Source: Curvibacter soli
GTDB lineage: Bacteria > Pseudomonadota > Gammaproteobacteria > Burkholderiales > Burkholderiaceae_C
Length of the DNA: 64,000 nt
Direction of reading: 5' to 3'
Assembly (NCBI RefSeq): GCF_029211125.1
Contig: NZ_JARGEN010000018.1
Coordinates: forward strand, 38,251-102,250
The position numbers were made by a program, and so were the translations under genes. Below are positions 11,979 through 23,683 of the stretch, one piece after another. The notes under the pieces are model-generated. The model was not told where the DNA came from and did no database searches. It saw only the letters and a program-made list of their open reading frames with translations. The first letter of the stretch is position 1. Each line of letters starts with the position of its first letter.

Positions 11979-12001
11979 CATCTGTTCCGAAGGAGACAAG
12001 C

Positions 12002-12895
12002 ATGAGAATCGCATTCATCGGCCTGGGCAACATGGGCGCCCCGATGGCCATCAACCTGCACAAGGCCGGCCACCAGGTCAGCGCCTTCGATCTTTCCGCC
12101 GATGCCTGCCGCAAGCTGGCCGACGCGGGCATCGCCATTGCAGCCAGCGCCGCCGCATCCACGCACGACGCCGAGGCCGTCCTCACCATGCTGCCCGCCA
12201 GTCAGCATGTGGAAGGACTGTACCTGGGCCAGAACGGTGACGGCGGCCTGCTGGCCCAACTGCCCGCGGGCACGCTGGTGATCGACAGCTCGACCATCGC
12301 CGCCGCCAGCGCGCGCAAGGTGGCCGACGCCGCCCGGGCCCGCGGCCTGGATTTCATCGACGCGCCGGTCTCGGGCGGCACCGGCGGCGCCATCGCGGGC
12401 ACGCTGACCTTCATGGTCGGCGGCGAGCCGACGGCGCTGGAGCGCGCACGGCCACTGCTGGAGAAGCTGGGCCAGAACATCTTTCACGCCGGCGGCGCAG
12501 GCGCGGGCCAGACCGCCAAGATCTGCAACAACATGCTGCTGGGCATCCTGATGATCGGCACCAGCGAGGCGCTGGCGCTGGGCGTGGCCAACGGGCTGGA
12601 CCCGAAGGTGCTGTCGGAGATCATGCGCCGCAGCTCAGGCGGCAACTGGGCGCTGGAGAAGTACAACCCCTTCCCCGGCGTGATGGAAGCCGCCCCCGCC
12701 AGCAAGGGCTACGCGGGCGGCTTCGGTACCGACCTGATGCTGAAAGACCTGGGCCTGGCGCAAGAGAGCGCCACCGCCGTGAAGGCGGCCACGCCGCTGG
12801 GCGGGCTGGCGCGCAGCCTGTACGCCGCGCACAGCCTGGCCGGCCATGGGGCGCAGGATTTCTCCAGCGTGATCCGCTTGCTGCAAAAGGGCTGA
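12002..12895 (+). CDS. mmsB: 3-hydroxyisobutyrate dehydrogenase
   Basis: A 297-residue NAD(P)-dependent beta-hydroxyacid dehydrogenase oxidising 3-hydroxyisobutyrate to methylmalonate semialdehyde, the substrate of MmsA. The N-terminal Rossmann motif is IAFIGLGNMGAPMAINL, the substrate loop FIDAPVSGGTGGAIAG, and the catalytic lysine lies in GQTAKICNNMLLG. ATG 12002 is preceded by GAAGGAGACAAGC, a strong site that rules out the longer frame from 11975. It stands 148 bp after the acyl-CoA dehydrogenase gene, with two repeat elements between, and may still belong to the mmsA transcript. Confidence 0.93.
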   Translation: MRIAFIGLGNMGAPMAINLHKAGHQVSAFDLSADACRKLADAGIAIAASAAASTHDAEAVLTMLPASQHVEGLYLGQNGDGGLLAQLPAGTLVIDSSTIAAASARKVADAARARGLDFIDAPVSGGTGGAIAGTLTFMVGGEPTALERARPLLEKLGQNIFHAGGAGAGQTAKICNNMLLGILMIGTSEALALGVANGLDPKVLSEIMRRSSGGNWALEKYNPFPGVMEAAPASKGYAGGFGTDLMLKDLGLAQESATAVKAATPLGGLARSLYAAHSLAGHGAQDFSSVIRLLQKG

Positions 12896-13324
12896 GCCGC
12901 CTGGAGCGGAAAATCGGCATGGGGGGCAGCCCTTTACAGGCTGCGCCCCTGCCACACCACCCGGCATGCGGGTCCGCACCCGGCGGTTGGAATGGTTGAG
13001 GTAGCACACAGGCAAACCCTCCTGCACACCCCCGGCTTCACCATTTCGAGTCTGGAAAAAATCGATCGCTAAAAACCGCAGTTGACATCGGCGCAACGGA
13101 CGTGCGCCATGCGCCGCACGAATGAGCGCGCAGCGCCGTGGCTGCCGGAAATGTGGAATACGTCATCGGGAATCGGAGGGGCCCAGCAAGGCACCATCCA
13201 CCAGTTGTCGCCGAGCTGCGGGCGTGGAGCCGCGGCATGCGCCCTGGCACCCGGCCGGCCCCGTATGGCATCTCCAGCCACCACCCGTTCTCCGGGCGGT
13301 AGATGGCCTTCTTGCCAACAACTG
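12896..13324. other. Gene-free stretch with mobile-element debris
   Basis: 429 bp between convergent mmsB and the transaminase without a credible gene. Around 12940-13010 the text CCGGCATGCGGGTCCGCACC resembles sequence I remember flanking group II introns or insertion sequences; this is weak. At 13064-13085 it holds a solo end shared with 35504. The segment 13120-13180 contains GTGGAATACGTCATCGGGAA, which may be a further insertion-sequence remnant. No transposase frame is recognisable. Confidence 0.4.
13064..13085 (+). repeat. Solo end of the AAAACCGCAGTTGA element family
   Basis: The 22-mer starting GATCGCTAAAAACCG and ending CAGTTGA is identical to 35504-35525, where it is paired with an inverted copy. 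It resembles the MITE end (AAACGGCAGTTGA) with one base changed, so the two families are probably related. Confidence 0.7.
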
Positions 13325-14683
13325 TCAGGCCACCTCGGCCAGCGCGTCGCCCAGGGCGCTGACAAGGCGGTCGATCTCGGCCCGCTCGCTGATGAACGGC
13401 GGCGCGAGCTGGATGGTGTCACCGCCGTAGCGCACGTAGAAGCCCTTCTTCCAGCAGGCCATGGCGATCTCGTAGGGGCGGCGCGCCGCATCGCCGTCGC
13501 GGGCGGCGATGGTGATGCCCGCGGCCAGGCCGTAGCTGCGGATGTCGGCCACGTGCCTGGCGCCTTTCAGGCCGTGCACCGCGCTCTCGAAATACGGCGC
13601 CAGCGCCTTGGCGCGACCCACGCCGTCCTCCTGCGCCAGCAGGTCCAGCGCCGCGATGCCCGCCGCGCAGGCCACCGGATGGGCCGAATAGGTGTAGCCG
13701 TGGGCGAACTCCACCAGGTGCCCGGGCCCGCCGGCGGCCATGAAGGTGTCGTAGATGTCCTTGCTGGCCACCACGCCGCCCAGCGGCTGCGTGCCGTTGG
13801 TGACCTGCTTGGCGAAGTTCAGGATGTCGGGCTTGACGCCGAAAGCCTCCGAGCCGGTGATGGCGCCGGTGCGGCCGAAGCCGGTGATGACCTCGTCGAA
13901 GATCAGCAGGATGTTGTGGGCGGTGCAGAGCTCGCGCAAGCGCTGCAGGTAGCCCATGGGCGGGATCACCACGCCAGCGGAGCCCGAGAACGGCTCCACG
14001 ATCACGGCGGCAATGTTGCTCGCGTCGTGCAGCGCGATCAGGTCCAGCAGCCGGTTGGCCAGCGCCTCGCCGCCCTCAGGCGGCTGGCCCTTGAAGAACG
14101 AGCCCGCGGGCGGCTGCGTGTGCGGCAGGTGGTCGGCCTCGATGCCTTGGCCGAAAACCTTGCGGTTGCCGCCGATGCCGCCGACCGAGATGCCGCCGAA
14201 GTTCACGCCGTGGTAGCCCTTCTCGCGCCCGATCAGGCGGGTCTTGGTGCCCTGCCCCTTGGCGCGCCAGTAGGCGCGGGCCATCTTCAGGGAGGTGTCG
14301 GCAGCCTCCGAGCCCGAGCCGGTGAAGAACACGTAATCCAGCCCCTCGGGCGTCAGTTCCTTGATCTTGTTGGCCAGCTCGAACGACAGCGGGTGGCCGA
14401 ACTGGAACGCGGGCGCGTAGTCGAGCCGGGCGATCTGGCGGCTCACGGCCTCGACGATTTCGGTGCGGCCATGGCCCAGGCCCGTGCACCACAGGCCCGA
14501 CAGGCCGTCATAGATCTTGCGCCCGTCGCTGTCGGTGAAATAGGCGCCCTTGGCCTCCACGACGATGCGCGGGTCGGCCTTGAACTGCCGGTTGGCGGTG
14601 AAAGGCATCCAGTGCGCTTCGAGCCAGGCAGCGTCGGTGCGCGCGGCGGGTGCCTGCGGCGAGGTGGCAAGAGGGGTCGTCAT
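13325..14683 (-). CDS. Class III omega-amino acid--pyruvate transaminase
   Basis: A 452-residue PLP-dependent class III aminotransferase. The N-terminal MPFTANRQFKADPRIVVEA and GLSGLWCTGLGHGR are typical of beta-alanine/omega-amino acid--pyruvate transaminases. LLIFDEVITGFGRTG is the PLP-proximal Asp motif. The Schiff-base lysine is in LNFAKQVTNGTQPLGG. Its products would be the semialdehyde of the amino donor plus alanine; malonate semialdehyde from beta-alanine could be used by MmsA, which is inference. ATG 14683 is preceded by CCAGGAGCCCGCC, a good site; the frame extends much further upstream only because the divergent LysR gene lacks stops on this strand. Probably controlled by the divergent LysR gene at 14772. 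Confidence 0.9.
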   Translation of the reverse strand: MTTPLATSPQAPAARTDAAWLEAHWMPFTANRQFKADPRIVVEAKGAYFTDSDGRKIYDGLSGLWCTGLGHGRTEIVEAVSRQIARLDYAPAFQFGHPLSFELANKIKELTPEGLDYVFFTGSGSEAADTSLKMARAYWRAKGQGTKTRLIGREKGYHGVNFGGISVGGIGGNRKVFGQGIEADHLPHTQPPAGSFFKGQPPEGGEALANRLLDLIALHDASNIAAVIVEPFSGSAGVVIPPMGYLQRLRELCTAHNILLIFDEVITGFGRTGAITGSEAFGVKPDILNFAKQVTNGTQPLGGVVASKDIYDTFMAAGGPGHLVEFAHGYTYSAHPVACAAGIAALDLLAQEDGVGRAKALAPYFESAVHGLKGARHVADIRSYGLAAGITIAARDGDAARRPYEIAMACWKKGFYVRYGGDTIQLAPPFISERAEIDRLVSALGDALAEVA

Positions 14684-14771
14684 GGCGGGCTCCTGGGGTT
14701 GTCGGATATGGCATTGTGGCGCGGTATTCAGTGGTAAAAATGACGCAATATCAATCTTCACTTGCCGATCC

Positions 14772-15719
14772 ATGCAAGTAACTGTCCCCGAGAAGAACCG
14801 CGCCGTGCTCGGCCAGCTCAGCGACATGGACCTGCGCCTGCTCAAGGTGTTCAAGAGCGTGGTCGACTGCGGCGGCATGGCCGCGGCGGAGCTGGAGCTC
14901 AACATCGGCACCAGCACCGTGAGCCGCCACGTCAAGGACCTGGAAACCCGCCTGGGCCTCACGCTGTGCCGGCGCGGGCGCGCGGGCTTCGCGCTGACCG
15001 CCGAGGGCCAGCGCGTGTACGACGAGACCCAGCGCCTGCTGGCCGCCGTGGACGGCTTTCGCAGCGGCATCGACGACATCCACCACCGCATGGGCGGCCA
15101 GTTGGAGGTGGCGGTGTTCGACAAGACCGCCAGCAACCCCGAGGCGCGCATCGGCGCGGCCATCGCGCTGTTCGCCGGGCAGGCCCCCGAGGTGAGCCTG
15201 AACCTGCACGTGGCCTCCATCAACGCCATCGAGCGCGGCGTGATCGACGGGCGCTTCCACGTGGGCGTGATCCCCGCCCACCGGGCGTCCAAGAGCCTGA
15301 TGTACCAGGATCTGTTCGGCGAAACCATGCTGCTCTACTGCGGCGCCGGCCATCCACTGTTCGGCCGCGACCATGCGCGCCTGACCTGGGCCCGGCTGCG
15401 CGAGCACCAGTTCGCGGGCCTGGGCTACCACTCGCCCAACATGGAAGTCAGCCACCGCGAGCGCCTGCCGCGCAAGGCCACCGGCTTCGACCAGGAGGCC
15501 ATCGCCACGCTGATCCTCTCGGGCCGCTTCCTGGGCTTTCTGCCCGACCACTACGCCGAAGGCTTCCAGCGCGCTGGACGCCTGCAGGCCATCGCGCCAG
15601 ATCGCTTCCGCTACGCCTGCCGCTTCGTGGGCATGGCACGGCGCTCGCCCCAGCCATCGCGCGCCACGCAGGTGTTCCAGCGCTGTCTGGTGCAGGCCCA
15701 TGGCGTGGCCTCCGGGTAA
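14772..15719 (+). CDS. LysR-family regulator of the divergent transaminase
   Basis: A 315-residue LysR-type regulator. The winged helix reads MDLRLLKVFKSVVDCGGMAA with recognition helix LNIGTSTVSRHVKDLETRLG; the C-terminal two-thirds is the effector domain. ATG 14772 gives a 19-residue leader before the helix-turn-helix; ATG 14826 is an alternative. The 88-bp region shared with the transaminase (14684-14771) contains AT-richer text around GTGGTAAAAATGACGCAATA, the likely operator and promoter site. LysR genes divergent from an enzyme gene usually control that gene; the effector is unknown. Confidence 0.88.
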   Translation: MQVTVPEKNRAVLGQLSDMDLRLLKVFKSVVDCGGMAAAELELNIGTSTVSRHVKDLETRLGLTLCRRGRAGFALTAEGQRVYDETQRLLAAVDGFRSGIDDIHHRMGGQLEVAVFDKTASNPEARIGAAIALFAGQAPEVSLNLHVASINAIERGVIDGRFHVGVIPAHRASKSLMYQDLFGETMLLYCGAGHPLFGRDHARLTWARLREHQFAGLGYHSPNMEVSHRERLPRKATGFDQEAIATLILSGRFLGFLPDHYAEGFQRAGRLQAIAPDRFRYACRFVGMARRSPQPSRATQVFQRCLVQAHGVASG

Positions 15720-15762
15720 TATCCCCGCATCTTCGACGCAAGCGCCCCGCAGAAGGAACACC

Positions 15763-17601
15763 ATGACCGCCATGCCCGCCGCCTCCCCACATGCCGCCGA
15801 CAGTGCCCGCCATGCGGCAGTGCGCCGGCCATGGGCATTGGTGGCCGGGGCGTTGCTGCTCGCGGGCTGCGCCAGCACGCCGCTGCCGCCCTGGCCCGAC
15901 GCGTCCAGGAAGCCGCCGGCCAGCGCCGCCGCCACGCCAGCCCGCCCGGCCCCGATGCCGGCACCCGCACCTTCGGGCGCGGTCGTCACGCCCATTCCCG
16001 CCACTCCGGCGCCAGCCACGGCCGTGCCGGAGGCAACTGATCAGCCCGCTGCCGAAAGCGCCGCCGTGGCCGCGCGCTTTCCCGACCCGGCAGTGCGCTA
16101 CAGCACGCCGGGGCTCGCCCCGGACCGGCGGGCGTTCACCACCAATGCAGAGGCGCACAACTGGCTGTCGACCCAGGCCCTGGGCTCGGTGGGGCGCGCG
16201 CCTACCCTGGCCGCGGTGCGCATCATCGGCACCTCGCAGCGCGGCCAGCCCATCGAGGCGCTGGTCGTCACGCGGGCCACCGGCACCGATCCCGACAGCC
16301 TGCAGACGTCCAAGCGCCCCACCGTGCTGCTCATCGGCCAGCAGCACGGCGACGAACCGGCGGGCGCCGAGGCGCTGCTCGTGGTGGCGCGCGAGCTATC
16401 CCAAGGGCTGCTGGAGCCGCTGCTCGACCGCATCAACGTCGTGATCGTGCCGCGCGCCAACCCCGACGGCGCCGACACCGGCACACGCACGACCGCCAAT
16501 GGGGCCGATATGAACCGCGACCACCTCGTGCTCAACACGCCCGAAGCCCAGGCCCTGGCCCGGGTGAGCCGGGACTACTTTCCCATCCTGGTGCTCGACG
16601 CGCACGAATACACCGCGGGCGGGCGCTACCTGCAGAAGTTCAACGCCGTGCAGCGCTATGACGCGCTGCTGCAATACGCCACCACGGCGAACGTGCCCGA
16701 ATTCCTGACCAGGGCATCCGAGGAGTGGTACCGCCGCCCCATGGTCGCCGCGCTCGACACCCAGGCCCTGGCCTCGCAGTGGCACTACACCACGTCCACC
16801 GACCCGCAGGACCTGCGCCTGTCCATGGGCGGCGCGCAGCCCGACACGGGGCGCAACGTGAATGGCCTGAAGAACAGTGTGAGCTTCCTGGTCGAAACCC
16901 GCGGCGTGGGCATGGGCCGCGCGCACATCCAGCGCCGCGTGCACACGCAGGTGACCGCCATCGCCAGCGCCTTGCAAAGCACTGCGGAGCGCGCCGACAA
17001 GCTGCGGGAAGTACGCTCGTTCGTCGAGCGCGACATCGCCGCGCAAGCCTGCCGCGGCGCCGTGGCGGTGCAGGCCGAGCCCACGCCGGAGCAGCGCGAC
17101 ATCACCTTCATCGACCCCGCAACGGGCGCAGACAAGGTGGTGAAGGTGCAATGGGAATCGTCCCTGGCGCTGCGCACCGTCAAGTCGCGCGCCCGCCCCT
17201 GCGGCTACTGGCTGGCGCCATCGGCGGCCGACGCGGTGGAGCGGCTGCGGCTGCTGGGCCTGCAGGTGCTGCGCGTGGCCGAACCCGGCTCGCTGCTGGC
17301 CGATGCCTACCGCGAGACCGCTCGCGCCACCGGCCCGCGCCAGAACGCGCGGGGCGCCATCGCCGACGCGGCGGACAGCGTCGGCACGGTGCGCGTGGAG
17401 GTCGCGCTGGCTCGCAGCGCGCTCGACGTGGCGCCCGGCAGCTTCTACGTGCCGCTGGCCCAGCCGCTGGCCAACCTGGCCGTCGCGGCGCTGGAGCCTG
17501 ACACGCAGAACGGCTTTTTCGCCAACCACGTGATCGACAGCCTGGACGCCACCGCGCGCGTGATGGCACCGCCCTCGCTGGTGCTGGAAGAAATGCGCTG
17601 A
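15763..17601 (+). CDS. M14-family zinc carboxypeptidase-like lipoprotein
   Basis: A 612-residue exported metallopeptidase. After a basic start, [13 protein letters not shown] is a signal peptide with lipobox LAGC, so the protein is predicted to be lipidated. A low-complexity Pro/Ala stretch (about residues 45-95) is a likely periplasmic spacer. The catalytic domain shows [13 protein letters not shown] (first His-x-x-Glu zinc pair), RANPDGAD, and [11 protein letters not shown] (second zinc His), as in M14 peptidases. The C-terminal about 200 residues form a further domain I cannot name. ATG 15763 follows GAAGGAACACC. Convergent with nothing; the next gene, copA, starts 80 bp later behind its own operator. 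The substrate could be a peptide or peptidoglycan fragment. Confidence 0.82.
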   Translation: MTAMPAASPHAADSARHAAVRRPWALVAGALLLAGCASTPLPPWPDASRKPPASAAATPARPAPMPAPAPSGAVVTPIPATPAPATAVPEATDQPAAESAAVAARFPDPAVRYSTPGLAPDRRAFTTNAEAHNWLSTQALGSVGRAPTLAAVRIIGTSQRGQPIEALVVTRATGTDPDSLQTSKRPTVLLIGQQHGDEPAGAEALLVVARELSQGLLEPLLDRINVVIVPRANPDGADTGTRTTANGADMNRDHLVLNTPEAQALARVSRDYFPILVLDAHEYTAGGRYLQKFNAVQRYDALLQYATTANVPEFLTRASEEWYRRPMVAALDTQALASQWHYTTSTDPQDLRLSMGGAQPDTGRNVNGLKNSVSFLVETRGVGMGRAHIQRRVHTQVTAIASALQSTAERADKLREVRSFVERDIAAQACRGAVAVQAEPTPEQRDITFIDPATGADKVVKVQWESSLALRTVKSRARPCGYWLAPSAADAVERLRLLGLQVLRVAEPGSLLADAYRETARATGPRQNARGAIADAADSVGTVRVEVALARSALDVAPGSFYVPLAQPLANLAVAALEPDTQNGFFANHVIDSLDATARVMAPPSLVLEEMR

Positions 17602-17642
17602 CCCGCTGCCTGCCCCCACGCGGGTTGTCGGCACAATGGCGC

Positions 17643-17673
17643 TTGACCTTCCCATCAGGGCAAGGTCGAGACT
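17643..17673 (+). promoter_or_regulatory. CueR-type operator/promoter of copA
   Basis: A dyad GACCTTCCC-ATCA-GGGCAAGGTC (17645-17667) lies between a -35 TTGACC (17643-17648) and a weak -10 GAGACT (17668-17673). The 19-bp spacer is the hallmark of MerR/CueR-controlled promoters. It lies upstream of ATG 17681 and downstream of ATG 17636, which decides the copA start. Confidence 0.75.
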
Positions 17674-17680
17674 CGCCGTC

Positions 17681-20143
17681 ATGACCCCTTCCCCTTCCCC
17701 TTCCCCTTCCCCTTCCCCGCACCCCTCGGCCAGCGCCAGTGCGCCCGCCATCGACTGGCCACTGGCCATCGATGGCATGACCTGCGCGGCCTGTGCGGGC
17801 CGCGTGGAGCGGGCCTTGCGCAAAGTGCCAGGCGTCCGGTCCGCCGAAGTCAATCTGGCAACGGAAACGGCCCACGTGCAGGCGGAACCTGCGGTGACAG
17901 CTACAGATTTAGGAGCAGCCGTAGCCAAGGCCGGCTATGCTGTGGCCGAACGATCGCTGCAGTTGCGGTTGCGCATTGACGGCATGACCTGTGCGTCGTG
18001 CGTGGCGCGCGTGGAGCGGGCGCTGCAGAAGGTGCCCGGCGTGGTCGGCGCCGAAGTCAACCTGGCGACCGAAACAGCCACTGTCCGCTTCGTCGGCAGG
18101 AGCGCGGATGCGCAGCCGTGCATCGCCGCCGTGGAGCGCGCGGGCTACGGCGCGCGGCCAGTGGCGCCGGATGCGCCGTCCGGCGCGCCCGCGCTCGCCT
18201 CCTGGCGGCCCGTGGCGGCAGCCGCGGCGCTGTCGCTGCCCCTGCTGCTGCCTATGCTGGCCACGCCCTTCGGCGCGGACTGGATGCTGCCCGCATGGCT
18301 GCAGTTCGCGCTGGCGACGCCGGTGCAGTTCGTGCTGGGTGCGCGGTTCTACAAGGCGGGCTGGAACGCGCTGCGCGCGTTCGCGGGCAACATGGACCTG
18401 CTCGTGGCCCTGGGCACCAGCGCCGCCTACGGGCTCAGCGTGTACCTGTGGCTCGCCCATGGCAGCCATGGCATGCCGCCGCACCTGTACTTCGAGGCTT
18501 CGGCGGTGGTCATCACGCTGGTGCTGCTCGGCAAGTGGCTGGAGGCGCGCGCCAAGCGCCAGACCACCGCGGCCATCCGCGCCCTCCAGGCCCTGGCGCC
18601 CGAAACAGCCCGCGTGCGGCGCGCGGGCGAGGAAGACCGCGACCTGCCCATCGTGCAGGTACGCGCGGGCGACGTCGTGGTGGTACATCCAGGCGAGCGC
18701 ATCCCCGTCGATGGACAAGTACAGGAAGGCGCGAGCCATGTGGATGAATCGCTCGTCACTGGCGAAAGCCTGCCCGTGCCCAAGCAGCCCGGCGACGGCG
18801 TGACCGGTGGCTCCGTCAACGCCGAGGGCCTGCTGCTCGTGGCGGCCACCGCCGTGGGTGCCGAAAGCACGCTGGCGCGCATCGTGCGTCTGGTCGAATC
18901 CGCCCAGGCCAGGAAAGCCCCGGTGCAGCGCCTGGTGGACCGGGTGAGCGCCGTCTTCGTGCCCGCGGTGCTGGCGATCGCCTGCGCCACGCTGCTGGGC
19001 TGGGGCCTGTCCACGCACGACTGGCAGGCCGCCACGCTCAACGCCGTGGCGGTACTGGTGATCGCCTGTCCCTGCGCGCTGGGGCTGGCCACGCCCGCGG
19101 CCATCATGGCGGGCACCGGCGTGGCGGCGCGCCACGGCATCCTGATCAAGGACGCGGAGGCGCTCGAAACCGCCCGCGCCGTCGACACCGTGGCGTTCGA
19201 CAAGACCGGCACGCTGACAGAGGGCCGCCCGCGCCTGCTGGCCGCACAGGCGGCGCAAGGCCCGCTGGCCGCACTGCTGGCGGCCAGCGCCGCCATCCAG
19301 AGCGGCAGCGAACACCCGCTGGCCCGCGCGGTGCAGGACGCCGCGCGCAACGAGGGCCTGGCGCCCCCGCCCGCATCCGGCGTGCAGGCCGTGGCGGGCC
19401 GTGGCATGGCGGCCACCGTGCAAGGGCGCGCGCTGCGCCTGGGCAGCACGCGCTTCATGCATGAACTGGCGGTGGATACCGCCGTACTCGACGCCGCTGC
19501 CGCAGAGCAGGAGGCGCAGGGCCGCACCGTCTCGTGGCTGGCCGACGTGGACGCCACGCCGCCGGCGTTGATCGGCATGCTGGCCTTCGGCGATACGCTG
19601 AAGGCGTCCGCCACCCAGGCCGTGCGGGCACTGCACGCCCAGGGCGTCGCCACCGTACTGCTGACGGGCGACAACGCGGGCAGCGCCCAGGCCGTGGGCC
19701 GGCAGTTGGGCATCGGCGACATTCGCGCCCAGGTGCTGCCCGAGGACAAGGCTGCCATCGTGGCCGCGCTGCGCGCAGGCGGACACCGCGTCGCCATGGT
19801 GGGCGACGGCGTGAACGACGCACCCGCGCTGGCCGCCGCCGACGTGGGGATCGCCATGGCCACGGGCACCGGCGCGGCCATGCAGGCCGCCGGAGTGACG
19901 CTGATGCGCGGCGACCCGGCGCTGGTGGCCGACACCATCGATATTTCGCGCCGCACCTACGCCAAGATTCGCCAGAACCTGTTCTGGGCCTTCGCCTACA
20001 ACGTCATCGGCATACCGCTGGCCGCCTGCGGGCTGCTGAGCCCGGTATTGGCAGGCGCGGCCATGGCCTTCAGCAGCGTGAGCGTGGTGGGCAACGCGCT
20101 GCTGCTGCAGCGCTGGCGCCCGCGCCCGAGGAGCCCGGAATGA
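17681..20143 (+). CDS. copA: Copper(I)-exporting P-type ATPase
   Basis: An 820-residue P1B-type ATPase that pumps Cu(I) out of the cytoplasm. Two N-terminal heavy-metal domains carry GMTCAACAG and GMTCASCVA. Then come eight membrane segments with the CPC ion-site motif in [14 protein letters not shown], the phosphorylation site [11 protein letters not shown] and the ATP-binding hinge [14 protein letters not shown] 17681 is preferred because the CueR-type operator sits just upstream; ATG 17636 would place the operator inside the gene. The first residues are encoded by five CCTTCC repeats (Pro-Ser)5. It overlaps cueR by ATGA, so copA and its regulator are translationally coupled. Confidence 0.95.
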   Translation: MTPSPSPSPSPSPHPSASASAPAIDWPLAIDGMTCAACAGRVERALRKVPGVRSAEVNLATETAHVQAEPAVTATDLGAAVAKAGYAVAERSLQLRLRIDGMTCASCVARVERALQKVPGVVGAEVNLATETATVRFVGRSADAQPCIAAVERAGYGARPVAPDAPSGAPALASWRPVAAAAALSLPLLLPMLATPFGADWMLPAWLQFALATPVQFVLGARFYKAGWNALRAFAGNMDLLVALGTSAAYGLSVYLWLAHGSHGMPPHLYFEASAVVITLVLLGKWLEARAKRQTTAAIRALQALAPETARVRRAGEEDRDLPIVQVRAGDVVVVHPGERIPVDGQVQEGASHVDESLVTGESLPVPKQPGDGVTGGSVNAEGLLLVAATAVGAESTLARIVRLVESAQARKAPVQRLVDRVSAVFVPAVLAIACATLLGWGLSTHDWQAATLNAVAVLVIACPCALGLATPAAIMAGTGVAARHGILIKDAEALETARAVDTVAFDKTGTLTEGRPRLLAAQAAQGPLAALLAASAAIQSGSEHPLARAVQDAARNEGLAPPPASGVQAVAGRGMAATVQGRALRLGSTRFMHELAVDTAVLDAAAAEQEAQGRTVSWLADVDATPPALIGMLAFGDTLKASATQAVRALHAQGVATVLLTGDNAGSAQAVGRQLGIGDIRAQVLPEDKAAIVAALRAGGHRVAMVGDGVNDAPALAAADVGIAMATGTGAAMQAAGVTLMRGDPALVADTIDISRRTYAKIRQNLFWAFAYNVIGIPLAACGLLSPVLAGAAMAFSSVSVVGNALLLQRWRPRPRSPE
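17687..17716 (+). repeat. Five CCTTCC hexamers in the copA N-terminus
   Basis: Five perfect units directly after ATG ACC encode alternating Pro and Ser. Because the unit is six bases, gain or loss changes length but not frame, so on/off phase variation is not expected. Confidence 0.85.
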
Positions 20144-20619
20144 ACGAATCCATCGCCGCCGATGCCGGCCCCTTCGCCATTGGCCAGGCCGCGCGCCTGT
20201 CTGGCGTGACCGCCAAGATGGTGCGGCACTACGAAAGCCTGGGCCTGCTGCCGGCGGTGAACCGCACCGATGCGGGCTACCGGCAGTACACGGGGCGCGA
20301 GGTGCACACGCTGCGCTTCATCCGCCGCGCCCGCGACCTGGGCTTTGGCATGCGCGAGATCGCCGAGCTGCTGCGGCTCTGGCAGAACCAGGGGCGCTCC
20401 AGCGCCAGCGTGAAGGAGATCGCCCTCGCGCACATCGCCGACCTGGACCGCCGCATGGCCGAGATGGCTGCGATGAAGCGCACGCTGGAACACCTGGCCC
20501 GCTGCTGCCACGGCGACCAGCGGCCCGACTGCCCCATTCTCGAAGAGCTGGCAGCACCGCAGCCCATCCCCGTCAATGGGCATGCTCCCAGACCACGAGT
20601 GCGTCCCGGCCCTCGCTGA
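20140..20619 (+). CDS. cueR: Copper-responsive MerR-family regulator CueR
   Basis: A 159-residue MerR-family activator. The N-terminal helix-turn-helix reads [20 protein letters not shown], followed by a dimerisation helix. The metal-binding loop [16 protein letters not shown] has the Cys...Cys spacing of Cu(I)/Ag(I)/Au(I) sensors (Cys-x7-Cys between the second and last cysteines) and lacks the residues of mercury sensors. It starts at ATG 20140 inside the copA stop (ATGA), so it is expressed with copA, and its likely target is the operator at 17643. The C-terminal 20 residues overlap the 3' end of the convergent ldcA gene by 47 bp. Confidence 0.92.
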   Translation: MNESIAADAGPFAIGQAARLSGVTAKMVRHYESLGLLPAVNRTDAGYRQYTGREVHTLRFIRRARDLGFGMREIAELLRLWQNQGRSSASVKEIALAHIADLDRRMAEMAAMKRTLEHLARCCHGDQRPDCPILEELAAPQPIPVNGHAPRPRVRPGPR

Positions 20620-21547
20620 CCAGCGATACCTTGGCACCCACGGGCAGCAGCACCTTGGTGGGCACGTGGCCGAACGGCAGGTGCGTGAGCACGGATGCCT
20701 TGACCCGCGCGCGCAGCCACTCCACCACGCTGCGCATGCCGAAGCCCTTGTCGTGCGGCGTGGCCGCGAAGCCCGTGAACTGCCCCATCAATATGGCCTT
20801 CTGCCGCCCCAGCACCCCCGCCAGCAGCAGTTGCGTGAGCATGCGCTCGATGCGGTAGGGGTGCTCGTTCACGTCTTCGAGGAACAGCACACCGCCGCGC
20901 ACGTCGGGCAGGTAGGGTGTGCCGGCCAGCCCGGCCAGCACCGCCAGGTTGCCACCCCAGAGCACGGCCTTGCGCACCTGCACGGGCGCGTGCCCCTCGC
21001 ATTCCTTTGGCAGCCGCCAGCCCGCGCCTTCGCCCTGGCCGCACAGCAGGTCGTCGAAGCAGGCTTCCATGATGTCGTCGGGCGCGCCTTCCACGCCGAA
21101 GTCCGCGCACAGCGCGGGGCCGGCCCAGGTGGTGGCGCCGGTGCGCGCCAGCAGCGCGCACTGCAGCGCGGTGAAATCGCTCAGGCCCACGAAGCGCGTG
21201 CCGCGTTCCGCCGCCTTGGCAAGCGCCTTGTACGGCAACGCCGGCAGCAGCCGCGTGATGCCGTAGCCGCCGCGCGAGATCAGCGCCACATCGGCCCCGC
21301 TGGTGGCGGCGCGCCCGATGGCGGCCAGCCGCGTGGCGTCGTCGCCCGCGAAACGCTGGCTGCTGGCGAGCGCGTCGGGGTCCACTTCCACGTCATGGCC
21401 CAGCGCCTTCAGGCGCGCCACGCCGCGCTTGAACGCGGCCTTGTCGCGCACGGCGCCCGAAGGGGAATAGATGTAGATGTGCCGCGCGCCTTGGCCGGAG
21501 CTGTCGGCGTGGCGGCGGTGCGCGTCGTGATGGTGGGGGTGTGGCAA
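20573..21547 (-). CDS. ldcA: LD-carboxypeptidase (muramoyltetrapeptide carboxypeptidase, S66)
   Basis: A 324-residue S66 serine peptidase that removes the terminal D-Ala from murein tetrapeptides during cell-wall recycling in the cytoplasm. The nucleophile elbow is FVGLSDFTALQ, the RGGYG loop is SRGGYGITRLLP, a Glu lies in VLFLEDVNEHPYR, and the His in LPFGHVPTKVLLPVGAKV; together these are the Ser-Glu-His triad. The start is uncertain: TTG 21547 opens the frame with a His-rich leader (MPHPHHHDAHRRH), and the conserved part begins at HIYIYSPSGAV. It lies 30 bp downstream of the tadA fusion gene, across a 16-bp perfect palindrome CGGGCCGCGCGGCCCG, and ends a five-gene run. Confidence 0.9.
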   Translation of the reverse strand: MPHPHHHDAHRRHADSSGQGARHIYIYSPSGAVRDKAAFKRGVARLKALGHDVEVDPDALASSQRFAGDDATRLAAIGRAATSGADVALISRGGYGITRLLPALPYKALAKAAERGTRFVGLSDFTALQCALLARTGATTWAGPALCADFGVEGAPDDIMEACFDDLLCGQGEGAGWRLPKECEGHAPVQVRKAVLWGGNLAVLAGLAGTPYLPDVRGGVLFLEDVNEHPYRIERMLTQLLLAGVLGRQKAILMGQFTGFAATPHDKGFGMRSVVEWLRARVKASVLTHLPFGHVPTKVLLPVGAKVSLVSEGRDALVVWEHAH

Positions 21548-21577
21548 AGTGTCCGGGCCGCGCGGCCCGCTCCGAAA

Positions 21578-23615
<2,038 letters not shown>

Positions 23616-23683
23616 ATGGCGAGCTACTCTATCCGCAATCCGGCCATACGGTCGGCTACCGGGGCGAGTTCTTGGCGCGCGCT

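Noticed and set aside
12935..13010. Group II intron remnant
   Set aside because: Only a short stretch (CCGGCATGCGGGTCCGCACC) recalled sequence near such introns. No reverse transcriptase or domain V could be recognised, so it is kept only as unassigned debris.
17687..17716. Phase-variable on/off switch at the CCTTCC repeat
   Set aside because: The unit is six bases, so slippage preserves the reading frame; only length variation is possible.
17890..17936. Possible further CCAGCGC palindrome copy in copA (CAGCTACAGATTTAGGAGCA)
   Set aside because: Only the tail part resembles the family and the CopA protein aligns normally there without extra residues, so an insertion is not supported.
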